Shown: positions 8,916-16,974, counted from the first letter of the stretch. The stretch is 64,000 nt of DNA from Sva-07 sp963698565 (GCA_963698565.1 CAVORH010000001.1:62001-126000); one strand, 5' to 3'. A program made the numbers and translations. The notes: a model not told the origin generated them from the letters alone.

Positions 8916-9701
8916 TCAGGTGCCGGTGAACACCGCGGGTCGACGTTCGAGGAACGCCGCGACCCCTTCCCGGTGATCGTCGCTCTTGAAGCACGCGGCC
9001 AGCGCCGTGGTGTGCCTGGCCATGTGGTCACCGACCGAAGCGGTCAGACCCTCGTGCACCAGCGACTTGACCAGACCGAGGCTGTGCGGCGAACCCGCCG
9101 CGATCGCGTTCGCCAGCTCCATGGCACGAGGCAGCACGTCGTTGCTGTCGACGACATCGAGGACGTAGCCCAGGCGCAACGCTTCGGCTGCATCGATCAT
9201 CTCTCCGGTGTAGAGCAATCGCAGCGCCTGCTGGACCCCGACGATGCGTGGCAACAGCCACGTGCCGGCCCCCGTGTCGGGGACGAGGCCGCGATGGACG
9301 AAGTTCCATGCGAATCGGGCCTGGGTACTGGCGAGGCGCAGGTCGCACTGCGACGAGAACTCCGCGCCCATCCCGACGGCTGGTCCATCGATCGCACCGA
9401 TCGTCGGTTTGCGGGCCTGGGCGATCGGCCACCACTTGTGCCGCTCGTCCGCCTCGCCCCGGAGCCCGCGCACCTCTCCGGGCACCGTCGCCAGGTCGGC
9501 GAGATCCGTGCCCGCGCAGAACGCACCGGGGACCCCGGTGATCACCAGCACCCTGGTGTCCGGGTCGTCGTCGGCGCGCCCGATGGTCTCGATGAACGCG
9601 CCGAGCATCGCGTACGTCATCGCGTTGCGCTTCTCGGGGCGGTCGATCGTGATGACCCCGACCTTGCCGTCAACGTGGTATCGGATCAGCTCGTCACCCA
9701 T
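8916..9701 (-). CDS. enoyl-CoA hydratase/isomerase family protein (crotonase fold)
   Basis: A 261-residue crotonase acting on acyl-CoA thioesters. The oxyanion-hole segments are seen in AFCAGTDLADL and in AVGMGAEFSSQCDLRLA. The segment RGLVPDTGAGTWLLPR carries Asp where classical hydratases have Glu, as in PaaG-type isomerases. This makes the exact reaction (hydration or isomerisation) uncertain. It starts at ATG 9701; an ATG eight codons upstream is less likely. No fatty-acid genes are adjacent, but a paralogue occurs at 54.2 kb and acyl-CoA dehydrogenases at 30.2 and 59.5 kb. Confidence 0.88.
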   Translation of the reverse strand: MGDELIRYHVDGKVGVITIDRPEKRNAMTYAMLGAFIETIGRADDDPDTRVLVITGVPGAFCAGTDLADLATVPGEVRGLRGEADERHKWWPIAQARKPTIGAIDGPAVGMGAEFSSQCDLRLASTQARFAWNFVHRGLVPDTGAGTWLLPRIVGVQQALRLLYTGEMIDAAEALRLGYVLDVVDSNDVLPRAMELANAIAAGSPHSLGLVKSLVHEGLTASVGDHMARHTTALAACFKSDDHREGVAAFLERRPAVFTGT

Positions 9702-9784
9702 GGCGCGACGGTACCCACCGCCCATTCACTGGTCGGCATCCGGCGCGTGCAGGTCAGCGTGCCGATGAGATCACCGTTCCGTTG

Positions 9785-10609
9785 CTACTTCGTCGGCGGG
9801 ATGGTCGCCGACGGCGCGGGTGCGATCACGATGGGGATCGCTGCAAAGGTGCCCGGGTCCTGGCCGAGTCCGGTGTCGCCGTGCACGAGGATCACGACGA
9901 CGTCGCCATCGGCCGCCCCGGACAGATCGAGTTCGACGCTGTACGGCTGAAGATCCTCGAAGGCACCGCCGGCGCCGATCGCGAAGTCGAATTGGGTGGC
10001 GTCATCGCCGGGTGGGAAGGCCGACACGACCAGGGTGCCCTCGAAGCCGCGGCCCTGACCCGAGACGGTGACGATGCCCGCAGGTACCTCGTCCAACGCG
10101 GATGGGGCGTCGATCACGGCGCCGTCGCTCGTCGCAGCGATCACGTACCAGCCATCGGTCGGGCCGATCTGGCGCAGGAAGAGGACGCCCTTCTGCAGCG
10201 GTGGATCGAGATCGCCCGTCTCTCCTGCGAACAACACCTCGATCTCCCCGCTGCGGGCATCGCCCTGTTGGAACTCGCCGAGTGCTGGATCGCCCTCGGA
10301 GATGAGGACAGCAGAAACGAAATCGGCCGCCGCTTCCTCGGGGGTGGCGAAGACGACATCGGCCGCCGGCCAGATCGCTGGCTGGTCGAGGTCCTGCTGC
10401 TCCGCGAGCGCGGTTGGCGTCTCGGCTGCGTTGCCGAGCTGGTCTGCCGTCTCCGTGCCCGTGGGATCGCCGATCGGCGGGAGCTCGACGGCATCGGACT
10501 GTGGCGACTCGGTGGAGGATGTCGCGTCCGAGCCGCAGGCCGACAAGGCAAGCCCCACGATCCCGAGAACCCAGAGGCGTCCGAACCGAGTCGATCGTCG
10601 ATTGCCCAT
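9785..10609 (-). CDS. putative secreted lipoprotein
   Basis: A 274-residue exported protein. Its N-terminus has basic residues, a hydrophobic core (LWVLGIVGLAL) and the lipobox LSAC with Cys25 as the lipidation site. A Ser/Thr/Asp-rich linker follows, as is usual for lipoproteins tethered outside the membrane. The remaining ~200 residues look beta-rich with no recognised motif. It ends in a Pro/Thr tail. The function is unknown. It lies alone between the crotonase gene and the nrdJ region. Confidence 0.72.
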   Translation of the reverse strand: MGNRRSTRFGRLWVLGIVGLALSACGSDATSSTESPQSDAVELPPIGDPTGTETADQLGNAAETPTALAEQQDLDQPAIWPAADVVFATPEEAAADFVSAVLISEGDPALGEFQQGDARSGEIEVLFAGETGDLDPPLQKGVLFLRQIGPTDGWYVIAATSDGAVIDAPSALDEVPAGIVTVSGQGRGFEGTLVVSAFPPGDDATQFDFAIGAGGAFEDLQPYSVELDLSGAADGDVVVILVHGDTGLGQDPGTFAAIPIVIAPAPSATIPPTK

Positions 10610-10777
10610 GACAGACCTCCCTTCGCCGCATCTTCACGATCGCGCTTTCCGTCGGGTCTGTCCACCCAAATCTCGGCGACGCCGCACTGGCCGCCGTCGG
10701 GGTCGCGATCACCTCCTGGTCCGGGCGCTGACCGAGCCGACATCCTCCTCGAGGAGCGTGTCACAGGTCAGTCGACA

Positions 10778-13700
10778 TCAGGAACAGCCGCTGGTGCTGC
10801 CGCAGCTCGTGCAGACGTAACAGCTGCCGGCGCGGATCATCGAGATCCCGCAGGTCATGCACATCGGAGCGTCGTTGACCGGCCGCAGGTCGCTCCCCGG
10901 TGCTGGGCTGGGTTCCGGCTCGTCGTCGAACAGCGTCATCGACTTCGGATCGGGTGCGAGGTCGGACCCCTGGCTCGTGGGCGTCACCTGCTCCTCGACG
11001 CCGGGCAGGGTGGGCTGGAGGCGCTCGTCGACCGAGAAGATGCCGAGTTCGGCGCGTTCGTCGTACGACATGTACTCGATCGCCAGGCGGCGGAACAGGT
11101 AGTCCATGATCGAGGAGGCGAAGCGGATGTCGGGATCGTCGGTCATCCCGGCGGGTTCGAAACGCATGTTGGTGAACGCCTCGACGAACGCCCGCAACGG
11201 CACCCCGTACTGCAACCCGTAACTCACCGACTTGGCGAAGGCATCCATGACACCAGCCATCGTCGACCCCTGCTTCGACACCGTGAGGAAGATCTCGCCC
11301 GGCTGGCCGTTGTCGTACTCGCCGATGGTGGCGAACCCCTTGCAATCGGCGACCCGGAACTCGAACGTGCGGCCGCGGCGTGTCCGCGGCATCTTCTGGC
11401 GCACGGGGTGGTGCACGACGCGCTCGACGATCTCCACCTCCGGCGTGTCGGCTGCGGCGGTGGCGACCTTCGACGTCGACAGCGGCTGGCCGAGCTTGCA
11501 GTTGTCGCGGTAGATCGCCACCGACTTGAGACCCAGCTCCCAGGCGAGCAGGTGCAGCCCTTCGACGTCCTCGACGGTCACGTCCTCGGGCATGTTCACC
11601 GTCTTGCTGATGCCGCCGCTGACGAACGGCTGCACGGCTCCCATCATCCGGACGTGGCCCTCGTAGTGGATCGTGTTGTCGCCCATCGAACAGGCGAACA
11701 CCGCCAGATGTTCGGCGGCCAGGTGCGGCGCGCCGATCACCGACATGTGCTCGTCGATGTACGCCACGATGTCGTCGACCTCTGCCGGCGAGTAGCCGAG
11801 ACGGCGCAGCGCCCGCGGGATCGTCTGGTTGACGATCGACATCGTGCCGCCGCCGACGAGCTTCTTCGTCTTCACCAGCGCGAGGTCCGGTTCGATGCCG
11901 GTGGTGTCGCAGTCCATCGCCAGCCCGATGGTGCCGGTCGGCGCGATCACGACCGCCTGGCTGTTGCGCACGCCGTGGACCGCACCATCACGCAGCGCGC
12001 TGTCCCACGCCTCGCGCCCGGCGTCGAGGAGGTCGCCGGGGACCACGCCCGCGTCGGTGAGCGCCTCGGCGGCGTCGCGATGCATCTCGAGCACGCCGAG
12101 CATCGCGTCGGACTCCAGCGCGAATCCGTCGAATGGTCCGACGCGAGCGGCCGTGCGAGCGCTGGTGGCGTACGCCGAACCGGCCATCAGCGAGGTGATC
12201 GCACCTGCCCACGCCCGCCCCTCATCGGAGTCGTAGGGCAGCCCGAGCGCCATGAGCAGCGCACCGAGGTTGGCATACCCGAGACCGAGCTGACGCAGCG
12301 CCCGTGTGGTGTCACCGATCTTCTCGGTGGGATAGTCGGCGCGCCCGACCAGGATCTCCTGCGCGGTGATCAGCGTCTGCACGGTGTGCACGAAGGCCCC
12401 CACGTCGAAACCGCCGTCGTCCTGCAGATACTTGAGCAGGTTGATCGACGCGAGATTGCACGCGCTGTTGTCGACGTGAAAGTACTCACTGCAGTTGCGC
12501 ACGACGACGCCGTTCACCACGTATGAGTGATTGCGTGGCTCCGACAGGTTGTACGTCAACTCGATGCCCTCGTCGGTGCGCTCGACGAGACGGATCGAGG
12601 TGTCGACGTCGTATGCGTCGTGAGCGGTGACCGAGGTTCGGAGCGTCGCAGCCTTGCGCGACAACGAGAAACCGATCTCGGCCGCGAAGCGTTGCATGCT
12701 GCGTCCGGTGATCCGCAGGTCGAACGAAGCCTTGTTGACGTAGGTCGCCGTTGAACCGTCCTTGCGCTCGTGCGAGAACGACTTCGACCCGGCGCGCTGG
12801 ACGTTGTAGATGCGCGACGAGATCCCGAACGTCGACAACAGGCGCTGCACCCCCCGCAACAGCTCGATCGAGATCGAGCCGAGCCCGACGTACGACCCCT
12901 TCCGGGGGTTGTGCACAGCGCATCCGTCGGCATCGAACAAGCCCCGGAGGAAGCCCGCGACGATCTCCGGCGGCGCCTGCTCGATCGACCAAGGGACCGT
13001 CTTGTGCTCTCCGGTCACCGACTTGACACCGAGCGCCTCCAGATACTTCTTCAACGCCCGGCGAGTGAGTCGGAGCTGGACGGTCCCATTCTCCTGCTCG
13101 CTGAGCTTGATCGGGCGACCCGCATTGACCTCCTCGAGGAGCGCCTGGTGGCTCGGGAGGATCTCGCTGCGATCATCGGCGGAGCCGTAGATCGTCACGG
13201 TCGACGACCCAGACGTGGACCCATCGCCGATCAGCCACCCGAGGTAATGGGCGAACTCGTCGTTCCAGGCATCTGGCAACTCGAGGGGGAGGGCGCGGTC
13301 GCCCTTCGTTCGGTAGTCGTCGCCGTCGGACGACACCGGAATCGACCAGTCGGCGCCGGGTGCCGTCGCAGGCAGGTCGAGCGAACGAACCCGATCGTCT
13401 GGCGTGAGGTCTCGAGCCTCGACGTAGCCCCGATCGAGCGTGAAGATGCGATGGGACGGCGTGCAGCGAAGCTCCATGCCATTGCTGAACCGCAGACGCT
13501 GGATGGGGTTCCTTCCCGTGATCATGTAGGCCTCGGGAGTGGTGAGGTGCATGTCCTGGGCAGGTGCATCGACGTGAGTGACGTCGTGGGTCCACACCTG
13601 GAACTCCTCACCTGTGTTCGCCCGAGCGAACAGCTCGTCGAACCGGATCAAGCCCTTGTCGGTGTGGACGAGCGAGTCGCCGGTGAAGCAGGGATTGCTG

Positions 13701-14755
13701 GCGGTGATCCGGCCGTGGTTGGGGGCGGTGTGCCAACGGTTGATCGTGGTGTCGAACTGGAGGCCGGGGTCGGCGCACTCCCACGCCGCTTCGGCGATCT
13801 CGCGCCACAGGGTGCGTGCCTTCACGGTGCGCAGCACCTCGCCCGTCGTGACGGCGGTGAGGTCCCAGTCGGCGTCGTCGACGACGGCCTGCATGAACTC
13901 GTCGGTGACCCGCACCGAGTTGTTGGCGTTCTGGTACTGCACCGAGAACGAATCGGCACCGTCGAGGCCCATGTCGAAGCCGGCATCGCTCAGCGCCCGG
14001 GCCTTGCGCTCCTCCTTGGCCTTGGCCCACACGAACTGTTCGACGTCGGGATGGTCGGCGTCGAGGATCACCATCTTGGCGGCGCGACGGGTCTTGCCAC
14101 CGGACTTGATCGTGCCCGCCGAGGCGTCGGCGCCGCGCATGAAGCTCACCGGGCCCGACGCCGTCCCGCCACCCTCGAGCGGCTCGAACGACGAGCGGAT
14201 CCGCGACAGGTTGACGCCGGCACCGGAGCCACCCTTGAAGATGATCCCCTCCTCGCGGTACCAGTTGAGGATCGAACTCATCTCGTCCTCCACGGCCAGG
14301 ATGAAGCAGGCGCTCGCCTGCTGGGGCACGCCGGCGACGCCGATGTTGAACCACACCGGGCTGTTGAAGGCGGCGCGCTGGGTGACGAGGACGTACTTCA
14401 ACTCCGCCCGGAACGCGTCGGCTTCAGCCCCCTCGAAGTAGCCATCGGCGACGCCCCAGTCGGCGATCGTGTCGACGATGCGGTCGACGACCTGCTTGAG
14501 CGACCATTCCCGCTCCGGCGAACCGAGCGCACCACGGAAGTACTTCTGGGCCACGATGTTCGTGGCGTTCTGCGACCAGGTGACCGGGAACTCGACGCCG
14601 AGCTGTTCGAACGCAACCGAACCGTCGATCCAGTTGGTGAGCCGGGCGTCGCGGCGCTCCCACACGACCTCGTCGTACGGGTCGACACCCGCCGACGTGA
14701 ACAGGCGTCCGAGCCCGATCGTGCCGTCTGCGATTCGGTCAGCTTCGAGCGTCAT
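10778..14755 (-). CDS. nrdJ: adenosylcobalamin-dependent ribonucleoside-diphosphate reductase (class II), interrupted by an intein
   Basis: Makes deoxyribonucleotides using coenzyme B12; needs no oxygen and no second subunit. The precursor is 1325 residues, of which 399 (356-754) are an intein, leaving a 926-residue enzyme. Active-site pieces visible: ACFILAVEDEMSSILNWYREEG with the first redox Cys (150), FKGGSGAGVNLS, and after the intein CSEYFHVDNSAC. There the first Cys is by homology the thiyl-radical residue and the Cys eleven residues on its redox partner. The C-terminus has a Cys-rich tail (CMTCGISM, CYVCTSCGS) typical of NrdJ. GGAGG precedes the ATG. Regulation by NrdR is likely, since nrdR is next door, and possibly by DnaA (hairpin upstream). 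Confidence 0.97.
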   Translation of the reverse strand: MTLEADRIADGTIGLGRLFTSAGVDPYDEVVWERRDARLTNWIDGSVAFEQLGVEFPVTWSQNATNIVAQKYFRGALGSPEREWSLKQVVDRIVDTIADWGVADGYFEGAEADAFRAELKYVLVTQRAAFNSPVWFNIGVAGVPQQASACFILAVEDEMSSILNWYREEGIIFKGGSGAGVNLSRIRSSFEPLEGGGTASGPVSFMRGADASAGTIKSGGKTRRAAKMVILDADHPDVEQFVWAKAKEERKARALSDAGFDMGLDGADSFSVQYQNANNSVRVTDEFMQAVVDDADWDLTAVTTGEVLRTVKARTLWREIAEAAWECADPGLQFDTTINRWHTAPNHGRITASNPCFTGDSLVHTDKGLIRFDELFARANTGEEFQVWTHDVTHVDAPAQDMHLTTPEAYMITGRNPIQRLRFSNGMELRCTPSHRIFTLDRGYVEARDLTPDDRVRSLDLPATAPGADWSIPVSSDGDDYRTKGDRALPLELPDAWNDEFAHYLGWLIGDGSTSGSSTVTIYGSADDRSEILPSHQALLEEVNAGRPIKLSEQENGTVQLRLTRRALKKYLEALGVKSVTGEHKTVPWSIEQAPPEIVAGFLRGLFDADGCAVHNPRKGSYVGLGSISIELLRGVQRLLSTFGISSRIYNVQRAGSKSFSHERKDGSTATYVNKASFDLRITGRSMQRFAAEIGFSLSRKAATLRTSVTAHDAYDVDTSIRLVERTDEGIELTYNLSEPRNHSYVVNGVVVRNCSEYFHVDNSACNLASINLLKYLQDDGGFDVGAFVHTVQTLITAQEILVGRADYPTEKIGDTTRALRQLGLGYANLGALLMALGLPYDSDEGRAWAGAITSLMAGSAYATSARTAARVGPFDGFALESDAMLGVLEMHRDAAEALTDAGVVPGDLLDAGREAWDSALRDGAVHGVRNSQAVVIAPTGTIGLAMDCDTTGIEPDLALVKTKKLVGGGTMSIVNQTIPRALRRLGYSPAEVDDIVAYIDEHMSVIGAPHLAAEHLAVFACSMGDNTIHYEGHVRMMGAVQPFVSGGISKTVNMPEDVTVEDVEGLHLLAWELGLKSVAIYRDNCKLGQPLSTSKVATAAADTPEVEIVERVVHHPVRQKMPRTRRGRTFEFRVADCKGFATIGEYDNGQPGEIFLTVSKQGSTMAGVMDAFAKSVSYGLQYGVPLRAFVEAFTNMRFEPAGMTDDPDIRFASSIMDYLFRRLAIEYMSYDERAELGIFSVDERLQPTLPGVEEQVTPTSQGSDLAPDPKSMTLFDDEPEPSPAPGSDLRPVNDAPMCMTCGISMIRAGSCYVCTSCGSTSGCS
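12494..13690 (-). mobile_element. intein in NrdJ with LAGLIDADG homing-endonuclease domain
   Basis: A 399-residue in-frame insertion between SNP and CSEY of the reductase. Block A is CFTGDSLVHT with Cys1 as nucleophile. Block B is RCTPSHRIF, with the TPxH motif. The endonuclease domain carries YLGWLIGDGS (residues 149-158) and LRGLFDADGC (248-257), the two LAGLIDADG motifs. Block F/G reads HSYVVNGVVVRN, ending in the splice-site Asn followed by Cys+1. The usual penultimate His is Arg here. Splicing must occur for the enzyme to work, because the +1 Cys is the catalytic radical cysteine. The motifs look intact, so both splicing and homing may be functional. Confidence 0.95.
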
Positions 14756-14792
14756 GGGGGTCCTCCGGGAGTCGATTCACTTCAAACTACAG

Positions 14793-14807
14793 CCGTGTCG
14801 GACACGG
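14793..14807. promoter_or_regulatory. perfect palindrome, candidate operator in nrdJ promoter
   Basis: CCGTGTC-G-GACACGG: two 7-bp arms with one central base, centred about 45 bp before the nrdJ start. TAGTTT on the minus strand just downstream could be a -10. A repressor site is plausible, NrdR being the obvious candidate because its gene is adjacent. The match to the ACAC/GTGT arms of NrdR boxes is only partial, and no clear partner box is seen at the usual spacing. Confidence 0.35.
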
Positions 14808-15032
14808 AGCATCGAACCGACGGTGCATGCGAACCGCCGACCACAGCGCGGCGTCACAGGTCGAGGGCAGACCCCAAGCGAGCGCCATCCTGGACATCTC
14901 GTGAGATGCCGGCGCTCGCCGTCTCATCCGTGCGTCGCGCCGTGGTCGGCACGGAGTGGCACTCTACGGAGCGCAGCCTGTGGGGGGGAAGAGGGACAAC
15001 CATGTGAATTTCGGTGACATCGGGGCGGACAG

Positions 15033-15072
15033 CATGTGGACACGAGGTGAACAACCTCGGGTTGTCCACATG
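15033..15072. promoter_or_regulatory. 40-nt hairpin carrying a perfect actinobacterial DnaA box
   Basis: The outer arms CATGTGGACA (15033-15042) and TGTCCACATG (15063-15072) pair perfectly. The inner arms CGAGGT (15043-15048) and ACCTCG (15054-15059) also pair, with loop GAACA and a 3-nt bulge. TTGTCCACA at 15062-15070 equals the actinobacterial DnaA-box consensus; the opposite arm holds a one-mismatch box (GTGTCCACA on the minus strand). It lies about 280 bp upstream of nrdJ and 110 bp upstream of the RibD-like gene. Confidence 0.6.
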
Positions 15073-15179
15073 GTCACACCTGCCCCCGCCGGCGCAAATC
15101 AGCTCGCCGAAGCGACGGGCGATCGTCGCAGAGCGCACCGATCGCGGACGCAGCGGTCCACAGCGACCATGATGGCCAC

Positions 15180-15866
15180 ATGCGCCGACTGCTCCCCGAG
15201 CCCGCCGACGAGATCACCGTGGAGGCCGCATACGATGCGCCGCTCGGCAGCCACCCCGACCGACCGTGGATCGGCCTGTGCATGGTCGCCTCGGTCGACG
15301 GCTCGACGGTGGTCGGTGGCGCCTCCGCGGCGCTGTCGAGCCCCACCGATGCCGCCGTCCTCGGGCGGTTGCGGCAACTCGCCGACGTGATCGTCGTGGG
15401 AGCCGGCACGGTGCGCGACGAGGGGTACGGACCTCCGCGCAAGCAGGGCCAGCGCATCGGTGTCGTCACGCGCTCGGGCAACGTCGACCTCGACATCGCA
15501 CTGTTCACCTCCGGCGCCGGCTTCCTGATCACCACGGAGGACGCCACGTTCGACACCCAGGGCGTCGACGTGATCCGCGCCGGTGTGGACTCGGTCGATC
15601 TGAGCGAGGCCGTGCGTCGCGTCGTGCGCCTCGTGCCGCAGTGCAGCATCGTCCAGGCCGAAGGTGGCGCGCTGCTCAACGGCGCCCTCCTCGACGCCGA
15701 TCTCATCGACGAGATCAACCTCACCACGTCGTCGGCGGCCGTCGGCGGGGACGGGCCTCGACTGGCCAGTGGTGCCGGCGACCTTCGACACGCGTTCGAT
15801 CTCCGTCAGCTCGCGATCGACGACGACTCGTTCCTGTACGCCCGCTGGCTACGTCGGCGTGGCTGA
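15180..15866 (+). CDS. RibD C-terminal domain reductase (dihydrofolate reductase-like fold)
   Basis: A 228-residue NADPH-dependent reductase of the RibD_C family, which contains the pyrimidine reductase of riboflavin synthesis and stand-alone relatives. Family features: MVASVDGSTVVGG near residue 35-47, ADVIVVGAGTVRDEGYG near 68-84, and EGGALLNGALLDADLIDEINL near 160-180. There is no deaminase domain. No riboflavin genes are near, so a role in riboflavin synthesis is possible but unproven. It is divergent from nrdJ and its last 18 bases overlap the convergent nrdR. Confidence 0.8.
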   Translation: MRRLLPEPADEITVEAAYDAPLGSHPDRPWIGLCMVASVDGSTVVGGASAALSSPTDAAVLGRLRQLADVIVVGAGTVRDEGYGPPRKQGQRIGVVTRSGNVDLDIALFTSGAGFLITTEDATFDTQGVDVIRAGVDSVDLSEAVRRVVRLVPQCSIVQAEGGALLNGALLDADLIDEINLTTSSAAVGGDGPRLASGAGDLRHAFDLRQLAIDDDSFLYARWLRRRG

Positions 15867-16310
15867 CTTCTCGAGCAACGCCAGCTCCCGATGGAAGTCG
15901 GCAGCAGCGTCGAAGTCCTTGTACACGCTGGCGAAGCGGAGGTATGCCACTTCGTCGACCGATCGCAGCTGATCGAGGACTGCGACACCGATCGTTGCGC
16001 TCGTGACCGTCGAGCCGTGCAGGCGCACGGTGTCCTCGACCCGACCGGCGATCTCCGCGAGCTGCACGTCCGACACGTTGCGGCCCTTGGTGGCGGCCGT
16101 GAGGCCACCGATCAGCTTCGTCCGATCGAACGGTTCGGTCCCACCGTGCGACTTCACCACGGTGAGCGGCGCGTGATCGACCCGTTCGAAGGTGGTGAAG
16201 CGATGCGAGCAGGCCAGGCACTGACGACGACGGCGAATTGCCGTGCCCTCTTCGGCCACCCGGGAGTCGACGACCTTGGTGTCGTCATGGTGGCAGGACG
16301 GGCAGAACAC
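15849..16310 (-). CDS. nrdR: transcriptional repressor NrdR
   Basis: Zinc-ribbon/ATP-cone repressor of ribonucleotide reductase genes, 153 residues (typical ~150). Zinc ligands Cys3, Cys6, Cys31 and Cys34 lie in MFCPSCHHDD and RRQCLACSHRF. The ATP-cone follows (VVKSHGGTEPFDRTKLIGGL) and senses ATP/dATP, so that the protein binds DNA when dATP is high. Its target here is expected to be nrdJ. It overlaps the end of the RibD-like gene on the other strand by 18 bases. Confidence 0.96.
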   Translation of the reverse strand: MFCPSCHHDDTKVVDSRVAEEGTAIRRRRQCLACSHRFTTFERVDHAPLTVVKSHGGTEPFDRTKLIGGLTAATKGRNVSDVQLAEIAGRVEDTVRLHGSTVTSATIGVAVLDQLRSVDEVAYLRFASVYKDFDAAADFHRELALLEKSATPT

Positions 16311-16379
16311 GCCGAGGACACTACCGCGCTCCGTGCACGTGCGTCCGTCGTGGGCATCGCGTGCTGGGCACGCTGGTGC

Positions 16380-16817
16380 TCAGGGCAGCCGGATCGCCTG
16401 GCCGACCAGCACCTCGGTGCCGCCGTTGAGGCTGATCAGGGCGTCGACGTAGCGATCACGACCGACGGGCCCGCGGTACGAATCGGCGATCGACCAGAGG
16501 CTGTCGCCCGCTTCCGCGACGTGGATCGACCGCACCGAGGCGTCGCCCTCTGCAGCTGTCGTGACCTCGGAGGCCGCGGCAGGACGGCCCCCGAGGTCGA
16601 CGAGTGCGCCGGCCGTCTCCACGACGGCGACGGCGACGGCTGCCAGCGCGGCGAGCGCGAGGGCGGCGACCAGTACCCGGCGGACCGTGTAGTTCGGCGC
16701 CGCTCGATCCGGTCGCCGACCCACGTCGCGCCGGACGCCGGTCGGGAGGTTCCCGCCGTGCGCACGTGCGCCGACCGTGCGCTGGAAGTTGCTCGCTGGG
16801 TGGAAGGTGGCCGTCAT
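16380..16817 (-). CDS. LysM-domain membrane-anchored protein (divergent from lexA)
   Basis: A 145-residue protein with a basic N-terminus and one membrane helix (VLVAALALAALAAVAVAVV, about residues 48-66). A C-terminal LysM-like domain follows (AEAGDSLWSIADSYRG ... YVDALISLNGG, residues 100-145) that binds peptidoglycan outside the membrane. A LysM gene divergent from lexA is common in Gram-positives, where YneA-type proteins block division during the SOS response. The SOS boxes in the shared promoter fit that role here. It is not a clear YneA orthologue by sequence, so division inhibition is inferred from context. Confidence 0.8.
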   Translation of the reverse strand: MTATFHPASNFQRTVGARAHGGNLPTGVRRDVGRRPDRAAPNYTVRRVLVAALALAALAAVAVAVVETAGALVDLGGRPAAASEVTTAAEGDASVRSIHVAEAGDSLWSIADSYRGPVGRDRYVDALISLNGGTEVLVGQAIRLP

Positions 16818-16877
16818 CGTTGCTCGCTCCGGTGGGTACTGATCGTTCGGTTCGCTGTTCTGTTCGTCGCCCGACTA

Positions 16878-16891
16878 CCAACACATGTTCG
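16878..16891. promoter_or_regulatory. SOS box 1, lexA/LysM intergenic
   Basis: CCAACACATGTTCG differs from CGAAC-N4-GTTCG at one base. It lies 61 bp upstream of the LysM gene start, so it probably serves that gene. Confidence 0.6.
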
Positions 16892-16892
16892 T

Positions 16893-16906
16893 AGAACGAC
16901 TGTTCG
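16893..16906. promoter_or_regulatory. SOS box 2, lexA/LysM intergenic
   Basis: AGAACGACTGTTCG has perfect GAAC and GTTC half-sites. It is adjacent to box 1, suggesting cooperative LexA binding over the LysM promoter. Confidence 0.6.
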
Positions 16907-16945
16907 CAGTCAACCAGCTGCCGCACCGGCATGTCAACCCGCAAT

Positions 16946-16959
16946 CGAACAATTGTTTG
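16946..16959. promoter_or_regulatory. SOS box 3, lexA promoter
   Basis: CGAACAATTGTTTG contains the fully palindromic core AACAATTGTT. It sits just upstream of the -35 of the lexA promoter and fits LexA autorepression. Confidence 0.7.
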
Positions 16960-16960
16960 C

Positions 16961-16974
16961 CAAACAGATGTTTG
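16961..16974. promoter_or_regulatory. SOS box 4, overlapping the lexA -35
   Basis: CAAACAGATGTTTG, with perfect outer arms CAAAC/GTTTG. Its right end covers the TTGACC -35 hexamer, so bound LexA would block RNA polymerase. Confidence 0.65.

Larger units (their letters stand above)
14756..15179. promoter_or_regulatory. 424-bp divergent intergenic region upstream of nrdJ
   Basis: The only gap above 300 bp. It separates nrdJ (minus) from the RibD-like gene (plus). I see a perfect 7-1-7 palindrome at 14793-14807, a 40-nt hairpin with a DnaA box at 15033-15072, and a G-run near 14980-14990. I see no convincing coding frame and no B12-box of a cobalamin riboswitch. The length is much larger than other gaps in this window, which is consistent with complex control of the reductase. 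Confidence 0.7.

Noticed and set aside
9782..12526. 914-codon open frame on the plus strand across the lipoprotein and nrdJ region
   Set aside because: It is antisense to a lipoprotein and nrdJ, both certain. High GC leaves stop-free shadow frames; the product is Arg/His-rich and matches no family.
12770..15007. 745-codon plus-strand frame through the nrdJ 5' part and promoter
   Set aside because: Antisense to the intein and reductase N-terminus and runs through the regulatory region; no recognisable domain.
14756..15060. cobalamin riboswitch before the B12-dependent reductase
   Set aside because: I looked for the conserved B12 box and its kissing-loop stems and did not find them. A GCCACT string alone is not enough; a covariance-model search would settle it.
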